Positions 11,112 to 21,699 of a DNA stretch of 64,000 bases are shown here, in pieces; the first letter of the stretch is position 1; every line of letters starts with the position of its first letter. The stretch is taken from the NCBI GenBank assembly GCA_963575745.1, contig CAUYUJ010019883.1, positions 97,501-161,500 on the forward strand, in the 5' to 3' direction. Both the position numbers and the translations under genes were made by a program. This DNA is from Prorocentrum cordatum (Eukaryota > Sar > Dinophyceae > Prorocentrales > Prorocentraceae). The notes beneath the pieces are model-generated. The model had not been told where the DNA came from. It ran no database searches and was given only the letters and a program-made list of their open reading frames with translations.

Positions 11112-11805
11112 GAGGACGACGGCGACGACGACGTCGTCGATTGTGGAGGAGGAGGAGGAGGAGGAGGAGGAGGAGGAGACATGAGGAAGACGGCAGGAGA
11201 AACGGAGGATAAAGAGGAGGAGGAGGAGGAAGAGGAAGAACAGAAGGACGAGGGGGGAGTTTGGGGCAGGGATCCCTGGCGCCCCTTTCCCTCGGCAGGA
11301 GTCGTCGTCGTCGTCGTCCGCGGCGAAGCCGGGCGTCGCGGAGAAGAGCGCGGAGGCGGGCGCTGAGGCGCCCGGTGCGGGTCCGCAAAGGGATGGAGGA
11401 GGGGGGGAAGGGGGAGAACAAGGAGGGGGAGGAGGAGGAGGAGGAGGAGGAGGAGGAGGAGGAGGAGGAGAGGAGGAGGGAGGCGAAGGAGGAGAGGCGG
11501 AGAACGGAGGCGGAGGAGAGGAGGAGGAGAGCGGAGATGAGGAGAGGAGGAGGAGGAGGAGAGGAGGAGGAGGAGGAGGAGGGAGGGAGGAGGAGGAGGG
11601 GAGGAGGAGGAGAAGGAGGGGAGGAGGAGGAGAGGAGGGGAGGAGGGGAGGAGGAGGAGGAGGAGGAGGGGTAGGAGGAGGAGGAGGAGGAGAGGAGGAG
11701 GCGGAGGAGGAGGAGGAGTGGAGGAGGAGGAGGAGGAGGAGGAGGAGGAGGAGGAGGAGGAGGAGGAGGAGGAGGGCGAGGAGGAGCAAAGGGAAGGGGA
11801 GGATA
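11050..11805. repeat. (GAC)n then (GGA)n tract
   Basis: GAC/GGC triplets to about 11,140, then long GGA purine repeats. A short complex insert lies at about 11,250-11,390. Low-complexity frames (poly-Asp, poly-Glu, poly-Pro) are not regarded as genes. Confidence 0.85.
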
Positions 11806-11814
11806 ATGGGGACT

Positions 11815-12235
11815 CCTAAGGGCCTCTTGGGGCGGAAGGCTCGACGTGGTGGTTCGTATTCCCCCTCTTGGGCCCTTCTTGGGGCTGTCTTGGGGCCCTC
11901 TTGGGCGATCTTGGGCGCCTCTGGGGCCGTCTTGGGGCCCTCTTGGGGCCATATTTGGTGCCTCTTGGGCCGCCTTGAGCGTCGGGAAGCCGAACAGATG
12001 AGAACGTCAAAATCCTTCAAAAACCGAAGGGGAGTCTGTGTTTTTTGCCTCCTGGGGCCTCTTGAGACGCTTCTTCGAGACCTTTTTGGGCGTCTTGGGG
12101 GCGTCTGCGGCCGTCTGGAGGCTATCTTGGGCGTCTTGGACCCATCAGTTGGCGACTCGGGGCCCTCTTGGACCGCCTTGGCGACTCGAGGGCCCTCTGG
12201 GGGCGCTCTGGGGCGCCTGAAAGCCGCACCCAGAA
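11815..12235 (-). repeat. TCTTGGGGCC array with core
   Basis: Array of the GGCCCCAAGA family on the minus strand. The core at about 11,985-12,050, read in reverse complement, has GGTTTTTGAAGGA, then TTCTC, then TTCGGCTTCC and ACGCTCAAGG. This closely resembles the plus-strand cores at 47.1 and 49.6 kb. Confidence 0.8.
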
Positions 12236-12424
12236 GGAAAAAACATCTCTGGGCTGGACCGCCCGGGGTACTTTTCGTCCGGGGACCCCCAGGAGCCCCG
12301 CCCCGCGCGCGCGAACTAGAACTAGTATTTCCCAGTAACCGGGGATCTTAGCACGTCTCTGGCCCGTTGGGCCGTCGAGTTTGGTTTTTGAAAGGTTGGT
12401 GCCTAGTATTATTATTGTGCCGTC

Positions 12425-12560
12425 CTGGAGGTTCCTCGGGTTCCCCGGATTCTTGGGGTTCCCCGCCCCCGGTGCCTCGTATTCTTATGTTGCCCGTTCC
12501 TCGGAGGTTCCTCGGGTTCCCTGGGTTCCTTGGGTTTCCCGCCCCTGGTTGCCCGTTGCC
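12425..12560. repeat. About 70-bp dimer
   Basis: GGAGGTTCCTCGGGTTCCC-type sequence appears twice (about 12,427 and 12,503), each followed by a GGGTT(T/C)CCCGCCCC segment. Confidence 0.65.
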
Positions 12561-12596
12561 CCACACGCATGCACACATATCATACGTTTATACATA

Positions 12597-12765
12597 GAAT
12601 ACAGTACAATACCACACCATACTATACCATACCATACCACACCATACCATATGGTACAGCACGATACGAAACGATAAGATACTATACCATACAATGCAGT
12701 GCAATCCAAGACAACACAGCAAAGCACAACACTAAACAATGCAATACAAAACAATACAATACAAT
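12597..12765. repeat. ATACCA / ACAAT pentamer minisatellite
   Basis: Purine/pyrimidine-mixed 5-bp repeat: TACCA/ACCAT units on the left grading into ACAAT/ACAAC units on the right. Confidence 0.75.
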
Positions 12766-12894
12766 CCGCGCGCCGCTCAGATGTGCATTCGTCCCCTCGC
12801 CCGAGAAATAAACCTCCTCTAGTTATTCTCCGCCCTCCTCCTCGCCATCCCCCCCAGATTCCTCTTCTTTGTTGCGGTCCGAGGACGAACCGTT

Positions 12895-13345
12895 ATTCTT
12901 GACGTTTCGCGCATCGCCACCAGCCCATCCATGCACGATGCCCAGGGGAGTTGTTTGGAGGAGGAGCGCAGATAAGCATGCAACGAATCAGCGAGCACAG
13001 CGAACGCGAGATTCTGAACGCTTCGCGCATCCCCACCAGCTGGCACGACCCTCGCGCCATTTTGGCTGCGCCCCAACTTTGGTTGGCTAATTTGCATGTG
13101 CGCGCCCCTGGACCAGTTCCCTGGCAGCTGCAGCCTGCGCCCCCCCTCCCGCCGGCCCGCCCGCCGAGGCGCCGCCTGAGGTCGCCGGCCCGTCGGCGTT
13201 AGATAATTCGGCTCTTGCGCGGCCCGCTCGGACCTGACTCGCCGCTGGCGCTGTCGCCTGCGGCTGCGACAAAAAGTACCCCCACCAGCCCATCCAGGAA
13301 CTGTGCACACAGGAGCTGCCCACATCGGGGAGCGCGGCATCAGTC
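12895..13345. repeat. Region with a dispersed CTTCGCGCATCCCCACC motif
   Basis: A short motif, CGxTTCGCGCATCxCCACC followed by AGC, occurs at about 12,903, 13,018 and (shortened) 13,270, and again at about 19,801. The sequence between copies is not repetitive. No protein domain recognised. Confidence 0.45.
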
Positions 13346-13389
13346 GGATACCTCGGGGAGCTTCCGCGAACTGAAGGCCATTTGCATGC

Positions 13390-13725
13390 CTCTTGGAGTT
13401 GTTTGGGGTGTCTCATGGGTCTACCAGTGGCTTCTCAGAGCGTTTTGGGGGCCTCTTTGGGGTAGGCCTTGGGAGCCTCTTGGGGGTGTCTTGGGGGCTT
13501 CGGGCTCTCCTGGGACCCTCTTGGGAGCCTTGGAGCCATCTCGGAGGACAGCAATCAGAGAGGGGGGGTCTTTCGCGTCGCCCCACCGAGAGCCCCTAAA
13601 ATCATCCCTCGGAGCGTTCGTGTACGCTCTTGGGCCATCTTGGAGCCTTCTTGGGCCCCTCGCGGGTCTCGCTTGGGCCTTGTTAGAGCCATTTTGAGGC
13701 CTCGGAAGGCTTCGGGGGCGATTGG
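13390..13725 (-). repeat. TCTTGGGGCC array
   Basis: Degenerate minus-strand copies of the GGCCCCAAGA unit, interrupted at about 13,545-13,620 by a core-like non-tandem segment. Confidence 0.75.
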
Positions 13726-13729
13726 GCGA

Positions 13730-14300
13730 GACGGCCAATCTCACTGATTCTCCTGAGGCTGCGTAAGGTTGTTGGCCTTTCGAGGGCGTTCTGAGGAGCC
13801 CCCAGAGCCGCTCGGACCTGCCTCGGAACGGTTTTGGGGCTTCATGGAGTATGTTGGAAGCCATCTTCAGCGACCTCGCGCTATAGTGTCTCGAGCCATC
13901 TTGGAACCCACCTCGGCCTCGCTGAGCCCGGGGGGCGTCCCATCCAGACCCGCGCGGTGGAGGCAGGGGGGGCGGTCAAGTTACCCCAAGCCGCAAGCCG
14001 CGTCGTTCGTGTCAACTCGCCCTCCCGCTACATAAGTAGCACCCCAGTCTCAGCACAGGCAGGAACAGCTATCTACTATCGACAACCATCGGGAGCCAGT
14101 GCAGACGCCGGCCATTGCGCGATGCCCGTGAGGTGCTCCGTACGTGCCAGGTGCACCACGCGTACCAGGTGCGCCAGGTTGGGCAACAGGTCGACCGCCC
14201 CACCATCCCTGTCAAGATTCAGTGCGAAGTGACAGCAGTTTTGCGCGCGTTGTGTATTGTGTGTGTGGGTACGCACCCACAATACTTCAGCATTTGTCTT
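13730..14300. other. Unassigned sequence
   Basis: Mixed GC-rich DNA with scattered CATCTTGG units near 13,860-13,910 and repeated CCAGGTGCxCCA-type short motifs near 14,140-14,180. No gene recognised. Confidence 0.35.
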
Positions 14301-14309
14301 CCACAGAGG

Positions 14310-14810
14310 TAGTGGGTTTGCACGCATCAGGCAGTGCGCGGCCACCCCTGCCGCCCCTGGCAAAGTGAACTCTGGATTATTTGTTGTTGGCTGGCGCACA
14401 TCAGGCAATATGCCAGCCCCCCGCCCTCCCTGTCAAATACGGATGCAACGTAAATGCGGAGCGTCCGCGCATGACCCAGACTCTGGCGCATAGGGCCCTT
14501 TGCATGGTTTTTTGCCAGGGGCGGTGGGCGGGGTGGTGGTGCTGGCATTGCACGCAGCAGGCAGTATTCCAGCCCCCCGCCGTCCCTGTCTAAAACCATG
14601 CAAAGTGATCACGGGGAGTCCGCGCATGACCCTGACGCTGGTGTAAAGTGTACTTCGTTTTTTTGCAAGGGATGGTGGGATGGTGGTGGCGTTGCACGCA
14701 GCAGGCAATATGCCAGCACCCCCGCCGCCCCTTTCAGAAAACCAATGCAAAGTGATTGTTGCGCGCCCGTGCCTGACCAAGATTTTGGTGCAACGTGTAT
14801 TGTAGTGGCC
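14310..14810. repeat. About 150-bp tandem repeat
   Basis: The motif CAGGCAxTATxCCAGC followed by CCCCCGCC recurs at about 14,402, 14,559 and 14,702, with a diverged copy at about 14,330. A GCATGAC-C-AGxCxxTGG segment and an AAAxCCATGCAAAGTGAT segment repeat with the same spacing. Confidence 0.65.
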
Positions 14811-14994
14811 TCCGGCCAGTGCCGCCGATCCAGGGTGCTACCGGTTCTGCTTGCAACGGGTGACCTTTTCATGTTTTAAAGTAGAGCACTCGCTCGAGAC
14901 ATCCTCATCAGATAGAGATGTTGAACTCGCTTGGGCAACCTGCTGATATTGGACGATCCCGCGTGAACAGCCAAACTCATGGGCTGTCCCCTTC

Positions 14995-15600
14995 CGCCTT
15001 CCAGGCCTGAATGGCGTCAGCCATGGCGTTAGCCCCCGCCCCCCCCCGACTCCCCCGTCCCGGGCGCGAATGGCGTCTGCCATGGCCCCTCCCTCCCCTT
15101 TCCTTTCCCGGGCCTGAATGGCGTCAGCCGTGGCGTCAGCCCTCCCGATCCCCTTCCCGGGCCTGAATGGCGCCAGCCAAGGCGTCAGCCCCCATCCTCC
15201 CTTCGTCTTCCTCTTCCCGGGCCTGATGGCTCAGCCATGGCGTTCCCCCTCCCCTCCCCATGGCGTCAGCCCCCCCCCCCCGCTCCTCCCTCCAGGGCCT
15301 GAATGGCGTCAGCCCGCCCCCCCCTCCCTGGCCTGACGTCAGCTCCCCCCCCCCTTTCCTCCCTCCGGGTCTGAATGGCGTCAGCCCCCCCCCCCCCACA
15401 TCCACAGAGCGAAGATCCCTCCCCCCTCCCTCCCTGGCCTGATTGGCGTCAGCCCCCCCCCACCTTCCCCTACAGGGCCTGAATGGCTCAGCTCCCCCCC
15501 ACCCTCCCTCCTCCCTCCCGGGCCTGAATGGCGTCAGCCCCTCCCTCCTCCCTCCGCGGCCTGAATGGCGTCAGCCCCCCCCCTTCCAGACAGAGCGAAG
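14995..15600. repeat. GGCCTGAATGGCGTCAGCC minisatellite
   Basis: About 13 copies of GCCTGAATGGCGTCAGC or close variants, separated by C-rich spacers with C(7-11) runs. The period varies from about 38 to 66 bp because spacer length differs. Reading frames in it are repeat-driven. Confidence 0.85.
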
Positions 15601-15875
15601 CTTGAGCGAGCTCAAGCCCACGCTCCCAGAAACACACACGCCGGATCGGCGGATTTTGCATTTGTTTCTCAGGGATGCCAGAGGGGTGTTTTGTCATGGT
15701 CCCGGGTTTGTCGCCGGTCGGGTGGGGGAGTGGCTGTATGCCAATGAAGAACAGTGACAGACCAGACCTCTCCCGGAGAGGAAGAAGGAGGAGGAACCGC
15801 TCTAAACCGCTTACGCCCGAGAGGGTTGGTGGGATTAGATACCTTGGGGAGCCTGGTGTGCGAGGTTTTGGGAAC
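15601..15875. other. Unassigned sequence
   Basis: Ordinary-complexity sequence between the minisatellite and the next TCTTGGG array. No gene recognised. Confidence 0.3.
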
Positions 15876-16400
15876 TCAGCGGGCCCTCTCGAGATCCCTT
15901 GGGGTAGAAAAATAAACGATACCTTGGAGAGCCTGTTGGTGCCATCTTGGGGCAGTTTTGGAGGTATTGTGGGAGCCCTCTTCGGGGCCTTCGAGGGGCT
16001 AATTACCTCGAGGGACATTGATCAAAGAAGGAAGTGGCACTTACGTCAGCCCCCCGCGCGGAAGCTCAACAGTCGCTTTTTGGAGCCCTCGTTGGGCGCT
16101 CTTGGGCGCTCTTTTTGGGGCTCCCTTGGGCCATCCTGGAGTCATCTGGAGGCCTGAGAAGCCCATCGGAAGCGAAAAGCGAGAGGACGAAAACAGTGGC
16201 TCTCATCACGTTTTGAAAGGATGTTGGACTCGGGAAGGTCCTTGAGAGGCTCCGTGGCCGCTTGGAGCCCGCTTGGGATGGTCATGGCGTCTCCTGGAGG
16301 CATGTCGGAAGCAATCTTGGGCTGTCATGAGCGATCTTGGAGGCCATCATGGGCGAGATGTGGCCCTCTTATGGGCCATCTTGGGGCCATCTTGGACGCC
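15876..16400 (-). repeat. TCTTGGGGC arrays with intervening core
   Basis: Two array blocks (about 15,930-16,165 and 16,250-16,400) with a core-like segment at about 16,155-16,220 that includes AAGCCCATCGGAAGCGAAAA. This is similar to the segment at 20,485-20,515. Confidence 0.7.
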
Positions 16401-17050
16401 CTAGCCCTGTGCGAGGGCTCGTGGCCACCGCATCCTCGTTTTGCTGCCTTCGCATCCTGATGCTGCAGATCGTTCGGAAGGTGCCTGGCCCCTCTCGGTG
16501 GCGCGCCCAGGGGGGAAGGCAGAGGGGACAAAGCTCCTCACATAATGGCTCAGAAGGGCCTCCAGCAGCTGTGTGAGGAGCTTTCTAAGCCTCCTCCGAA
16601 GGCACGGAGGGCCTTTGAGAGCCCCCGCTTCTCAGAAGGCCTGTCCACTCTCGCTTTCCCTCTCGGCGCGCCTCCAATTTTGGTTTACGGGTCATAACTC
16701 GGGCCTCCAGCGGCCCTGAGGCTGGAAACTTTTCGGGAACCGACGGACACATCCGAAAACCTTGAGCCTCGAACACGTCAGGGGCAACGATTGGGGCGAT
16801 AGGCCGAGGAGGGGAGCATCGACCTCCGATCGCCCATTCATCGTGGATAGCCCACTCCGCCCAGGAAGGTGTGGTTTCGCTATTGGGGGCCTCCGATCTA
16901 TCGGCGATGTATCGCCGATAGATCGGCGGCCGAGGTTTTCCTTCGGGGGCCATCGGCCCTTAGCGTAGCCCCTCCGGGCGCCCCGGGCGCCCCCCGGGCG
17001 CCCCCAAAGCTCTCAAATTTCCCCCCCCCCAGGCGCCCCGCCGCCTCGTC
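16401..17050. other. Unassigned sequence with a long hairpin
   Basis: No gene recognised. It contains the 34-bp palindrome annotated separately and CCCCGGGCG-type repeats near 16,975-17,005. Confidence 0.35.
16893..16926. repeat. Near-perfect 34-bp palindrome
   Basis: A 16-bp stem, CCGATCTATCGGCGAT, is followed after only GT by its exact reverse complement. The stem has no mismatch. It could be a cruciform or a regulatory hairpin. Function unknown. Confidence 0.8.
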
Positions 17051-17055
17051 CTCGG

Positions 17056-17429
17056 CGTGCCTCGTCGTCGTCGTCGTCCTCGTCGTCCTCGTCCTCGTCC
17101 TGGTCCTCGCCCTCCCTTGGCGCGCCTCGCTCCTGGCGCGCCTCGCTCATTGCGGCACGGGCCGGCCGTCCGCTCCTTGGCCGCTCCAGCGGGTCGCCGT
17201 CCTCGTCTTCGTCGCTCTCGTCCTCGTCGTCCTCCTCGTCGTCGTCCTTGTCCTCGTCGTCCTCGTCGTTCTCGTCGTCCTTGTCCTCGTCCTCGTCGTC
17301 ATCCTCGTCGTCGACGCCGTTGTCGCTGTCGTCCTCGTCGTCGTCCTCGTCGTCGTCGCCCTCGTCGTCCTCCTCGCCGTCCTCGTCGTCGTCGCCCTCG
17401 TCGCCGCCTCGTCCTCGTCCCCGTCCCCT

Positions 17430-17473
<44 letters not shown>

Positions 17474-17501
17474 CCCGTCGTCCCCGTCGTCCCCGTCGTC
17501 C

Positions 17502-17559
<58 letters not shown>

Positions 17560-17570
17560 TGTCCTCTTGG
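17056..17570. repeat. (CGT)n trinucleotide tract
   Basis: Long CGT/CCT repeats with the purest CGT runs at about 17,430-17,470 and 17,503-17,560. The poly-Asp/Thr frames on the minus strand and poly-Val/Ser/Arg frames on the plus strand are products of the repeat. Confidence 0.85.
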
Positions 17571-17699
17571 CTGCCGCGGCAGCGGCCGCCTGGCAGACGG
17601 GCGGTCCCCCTTCGGCCCCCTGCAAGGCCCCGCCCGCGCCGGCCTCCAGCCACGTGCCCGTCTTCATCGTGCCGAAGATCTCACGCCCAGACAGGTCGC

Positions 17700-17749
17700 A
17701 GCTTGGGGAGAGGAGGAGGAGGAGGAGGAGGAGGAGGAGGAGGAGGAGG
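17700..17749. repeat. (GGA)n at a gap edge
   Basis: Pure GGA repeat running directly into the assembly gap, so its true length is unknown. Confidence 0.8.
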
Positions 17750-17849
17750 NNNNNNNNNNNNNNNNNNNNNNNNNNNNNNNNNNNNNNNNNNNNNNNNNNN
17801 NNNNNNNNNNNNNNNNNNNNNNNNNNNNNNNNNNNNNNNNNNNNNNNNN
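17750..17849. other. Assembly gap (100 N)
   Basis: Exactly 100 N, the conventional placeholder for a gap of unknown size, flanked by GGA repeats on the left and GAGG repeats on the right. Frames drawn across it are meaningless. Confidence 1.
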
Positions 17850-18290
17850 GAGGGAGGGAGGGAGGGAGGGAGGGAGGATGGAGGAGGGACGAGGGACGAA
17901 GGACGAGGGACGAGGGACGAGGGAGGACGTGAGGAAGGTTTGCGCATCGGTGAGCCGTAGGAAGGAGGACGAGGGACGAGGAAGGAGGAAGGGACGAGGG
18001 AGGGACGAGGAAGGACGTGAGGGACGAGGAAGGACGTGAGGGACGGGTTCGAGAAGGTTTTCATATTTTTGCGCCTCGGGGAGCCGTTTTCGGGCCCCAG
18101 GACGGTCAACAACGGATCCGCGGTGAAAACCTGCGGAATTGGGAGGAGGAGGAGGAGGAGGAGGGGAGGAGGAGGAGGCGGAGGAGGAGGAGGAGGAGGA
18201 ACGAGGAGGATGAGGAGGAGGAGGAGGAGGGGAAGGAGGAGGAGGAGGGGGAGGATGACGGGGAGGGGGAGGGGGAGGGATGAGGGATGA
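17850..18290. repeat. GAGG, GGACGAG and GGA repeats
   Basis: (GAGG)n to about 17,876, then degenerate GGACGAGGGA units to about 18,045, a non-repetitive segment of about 90 bp, then GGA repeats. Confidence 0.8.
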
Positions 18291-19125
18291 GGGCCATTGA
18301 GAGCGCGTCCCAGCCAAACACGCCTCAGGAAAAAGGGAACCCTGATTGGCCGCGCAGCGGCATGAAACGAACCTGGGACCAGAGGCGGGTGCCAGGGAAT
18401 ACCCCTGCCGGTCAAGCCAGGAGAACAAAACGAGTTAGGTTGGGGCCCCCTGGCGCTGCTGCTGGTGCGGGTCAGTACCCCGAGAGATCCCGTCAATCAT
18501 AGCCAACTGTTTTTGTTCGGGTGCTCTCCGCAGACGCGAGTTCTTCGCAGAGGACACGGAGCTTGCGGGCACTACGAGCTGCCTCGGTCGTGGTGGTGCC
18601 TGCATATTTGCGGCAGCTGTATACTCCGTTAGCAAAGAAAACACGATGCTCGACTGAAGCGAATTCAGCGAAAAGAACCTGGGAACCTGAGGCCACTGAC
18701 TCCCCCGCGGACCCGAGATCCCGCGGAGCGGCCCCAGAGTCGAAAGGGGGCTCGGGCTGGGCCTCCATCGGAGGCGGCGATTCGTGGGTCCGTTGACCTC
18801 ACCTACCCGAAATTTGAAGGACGGAAATATTCAGCACTCGCAGCACGCTGGATTGCGGAAGGCTCACATCTCTTGCCCGAACCAGTGCGCAGCCAAGCCA
18901 GGGTCGAGTCCGATCGAGCGAGTCTCCCACGCGCCCTGCCCCTTCCGCTCTTCCAAGCGGCCATAATACCAGAGCTCATGATCATTCTCACGATCGAAAG
19001 CGACCTTCCTGGAAAACTCGACCGACGGAGTAGGCACGGGCGGGGGCGCTCGACCCCAGGCTCCCGAGACGATCACCTTCAAGCAGGAGACGTACTATAG
19101 GGTTGACTTATGGATTTTAGTGCCT
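18291..19125. other. Unassigned sequence next to a LINE remnant
   Basis: Ordinary-complexity DNA. A minus-strand frame of about 90 codons (18,493-18,768) is not low complexity but I recognise no domain. It may be decayed 3' sequence of the minus-strand LINE that begins just to the right. Confidence 0.35.
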
Positions 19126-19129
19126 CCGA

Positions 19130-19760
19130 GACAGACTGGCTAAGCATGTAAGCGATGAGGAGGTGTGTCCTCCCGCCTTGGCGAAGTAATCAGCCCAGGA
19201 GTTGCAGAGCCATTTTTCCATCTCTGGAGGATCGCCCAGCACACTGTCGAGATCACAGTGGGCTCGCGCCCCCCCACCCCCCCCCCCCCGATCACAGTGG
19301 GCTCGCGCCCATTCGAGTCGAATTTTCAGATCGACTGCGGTGGCGATCAGCTTGAACAAGAATCCCGCCATACATGGGCATGCTTGGCGCGGCCTTGATG
19401 AGGATTTTCGGACCGCCAGGTGCCGTTGTCCACGAACCCTTGGAGATCCGGAGCGAAGGCTTCGCGGTCCGGATATGCCTATACCACGAGCACTAGGAGG
19501 TCCGATGCGAAAATTTCACGGTCCGCATGCGTTTCTAAAACATTGTGGCATCATATCTCTCAGCACGGCCGACCGTCTGAACATAACAATGCAAGAGCCC
19601 GTAGATAGCGCAGGTCTGCAATAGGGAGCGTTTCTCGAGCTGCACGCATGAGTATCGGCCACGGCGAGTCTCTGGAACACTGGACGCGTACCACGAACTA
19701 TCCAGGAAACTCTCGGGCCGCCAGGTACCTCCCGTGCCTGACCCCCAGGAGGCTCCGAGA
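19130..19760 (-). pseudogene. LINE RNase H domain, decayed
   Basis: Read on the minus strand across frame changes, this resembles the RNase H domain that follows reverse transcriptase in some non-LTR retrotransposons and removes template RNA from RNA-DNA hybrids. Visible landmarks, 5' to 3': FLDSSWY (Asp of the first motif, codon at 19,700-19,702); a YVQTVGRAERY segment (Glu of the second motif, about 19,553-19,576); a GRAKHAHVW helix segment near 19,370; ARAHCDLD (about 19,250); and WADYFAKAGG (last Asp region, about 19,172-19,197). A short GATCACAGTGGGCTCGCGCCC duplication near 19,252-19,312 and several frameshifts break the frame, so it cannot be active. It is probably the 3' end of the element whose RT and endonuclease lie further right on the same strand. 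Confidence 0.65.
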
Positions 19761-19764
19761 CCCC

Positions 19765-20135
19765 GAAGACGAGGTAGTTTTGATCCCGAGGTAACTGTTG
19801 ACGCTTCGCGTATCCCCACCAGCCCGTCCAGAAACGGAAAGCAGGGGAGTTGGTAAATCAGGGATGGTTGGGAGCATGCAGTGGCGCGGCCGCATTCCGA
19901 ACAAATGAGGATCATACATAGCTTCCAGCATTAAAGCCTAAGATGGAAATCGGCGCAAGATGCGACGCGGTGCTCCCCGCGGTAAACGCCCCTAGCGCAG
20001 GCGGCTGCATCCGCCCGGGGCCGTGAGAAACAAGGATCACACGTAGCTTCCCGCAGCGAGGTTTAAGATGGAAACCGGCGCAAGATGCGCCGGGGTGCCC
20101 CCCGTGGTAAGCGTTTCTGGCGCAGCGGATCCCGT
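19765..20135. repeat. About 120-bp tandem duplication
   Basis: Segments starting AGGATCATACATAGCTTCC (about 19,908) and AGGATCACACGTAGCTTCC (about 20,033) are diverged copies. Both continue with AAGATGGAAAxCGGCGCAAG and end in GCGCAG. The dispersed CTTCGCGTATCCCCACCAG motif sits just left, at about 19,801. Confidence 0.65.
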
Positions 20136-20159
20136 CGTAGAATGATCGGATTGTCTATT

Positions 20160-20735
20160 CTTGAACCCTCTTGGGGCTCTCTTGGGGGTCTCTTGGGGCT
20201 CTCTTGATGCTCTCTTGGGGCTCTTTTGGGGAGTCTTGGGGCCCTCTTGGGGCTCTTTTGGGGGGTCTGGGAGGCTCTTCGGGGCCTCCTTGGCCCCCTT
20301 CGTTCAAGAAGAGGGGGGCAGTGAATTTGCCCCCCCCTCCCCCACCTCGGATGCCCAAGAGGGGCATCTTGGGGTCCTTTTGGACCGCTCTCTGGGCGCT
20401 CGCGGGCGCTCTTGGGGCCGTCTGGGGGCCCTCTTGAGCCTCTCTCGGGGCTCTGTCGGGCCATCTTGGGGCCATCTTGACGCCTCGAGAGCCCATCGGG
20501 CGCGAACAAGCGAAAAAGCCCAACCGCATTGATTTTGCTTGGGTTTTGAACCCATTTAGGCATCTTGGGGGGTCCTTGGAGGGCTCGGGGGGCATTTGAA
20601 ACCGTCCTGGGGCCGTCCTGGGGCTTCCCGGATGCGCGCTGGAGATATCTTGGGCCGTCTTGGGAAATGTTGGGCGATATTAGAGGCCATCTTGGGCTAG
20701 CTAAAGCCTCGTTGAAGTCATCTTGGGCCATCTCG
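20160..20735 (-). repeat. TCTTGGGGCC array with core
   Basis: Minus-strand array of the GGCCCCAAGA family with a non-tandem core at about 20,485-20,560. It sits inside the stretch that separates the RNase H and RT parts of the minus-strand LINE, so it is probably an insertion or expansion in a dead element. Confidence 0.75.
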
Positions 20736-20739
20736 GTCG

Positions 20740-21695
20740 CTCCAACCCCTCGCGGGGGAGCCCGTCCAGACCCAGGGACGGGGGGAGGGGTAAACCTCCC
20801 GAGCAGGGACAGGAAGGAGGTTAGAAAAGGAAGCGCTCTAGACCACCTGCGCCCAGAGGGCTGGCGGGATTTGCCATGTTGATGCGTCCCTCCTTTCATC
20901 GGCGTGTCCCTGACGGTCCCGAGGTCCTCCAGAATGTCCAAGATGGCCGAGTGGGTCTCTACTCACTCAGGGCAATGTCCCCAGCGCCCCGTCTACCGAA
21001 TCGCGCAAGCGGCACATGGCTTGGCGGGGGCCCGATTCGTCGCGTCTTGGAGTTGCGGGATGGGGGGTTTGCCAGCCCAGTTCGCTGGTAGCGCCCCGAA
21101 CCGACGAACGCACTTGATACTTGTCTGCGAGTTGCGCAATCCCCGATGCCATATCTGATCACCAGGTTGCGGAGTACAAACATGTGGAAGAAAACGCTGG
21201 CCCTGCCACTGCTGGATCCCCTTGCACGGAAAAATTCTGAGGTCAAACGTGTGCCCAATGCCATCGGCCACGATACGATTAGCCATGGGGCTCCACCCAG
21301 TGCTCCTGAGCGAAAGCCAGCAAGCCCCCGAGGATCCCTTGACAGAGGCCCAGGACAGCCCAAGTCTCTCGGAGTACTTCCCAAGCTCCGTGTAGCCTGC
21401 TGTCCTGGATCCTGGCATCCCAAGCCTATTCAGTACACTTGATAATTATGGAAAGAGTAGCGCGACATATGGGGTCGTATTGTTTGCTCTCGTGGCTAAT
21501 GAGGCAGGCCGCGACACTGGCGCTCGACCGACCTGGGGGCCCTTTTCAACAACAGGGGCGAAAAGGCGCAACCCTCGGAGGGCTACATCATTGATTCCAG
21601 CAACTGCAGCGCCATGCGCCGCTGAAGGGAGGGCGCCCGCGCGCCAGAGAGCCGTCGCATGATTGCCGGCAGCGGCCTTTAGCATTGAGAACTGA
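20740..21695 (-). other. Probable LINE interdomain remnant
   Basis: Overlapping minus-strand frames at 20,959-21,423 are of ordinary complexity and lie between RT-like and RNase H-like sequence on the same strand. That is where the RT thumb and zinc knuckle would be expected. I see no clear Cys/His knuckle, so this assignment rests on position only. Confidence 0.3.
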
Positions 21696-21699
21696 AGCT

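Noticed and set aside
13057-13072. GCCATTTTGGCT match to part of the spliced leader
   Set aside because: Only 12 bases match, the CTCAAG end is missing (GCTGCGCC instead), and there is no retrogene downstream.
13684-13698. AGCCATTTTG resembling the spliced leader
   Set aside because: It lies in a TCTTGGAGCC array in which CCATCTTGG-type units are common. The match is only 10 bases.
17248-18039. Frames crossing the N gap
   Set aside because: Translation through unknown bases is meaningless, and both sides are simple repeats.
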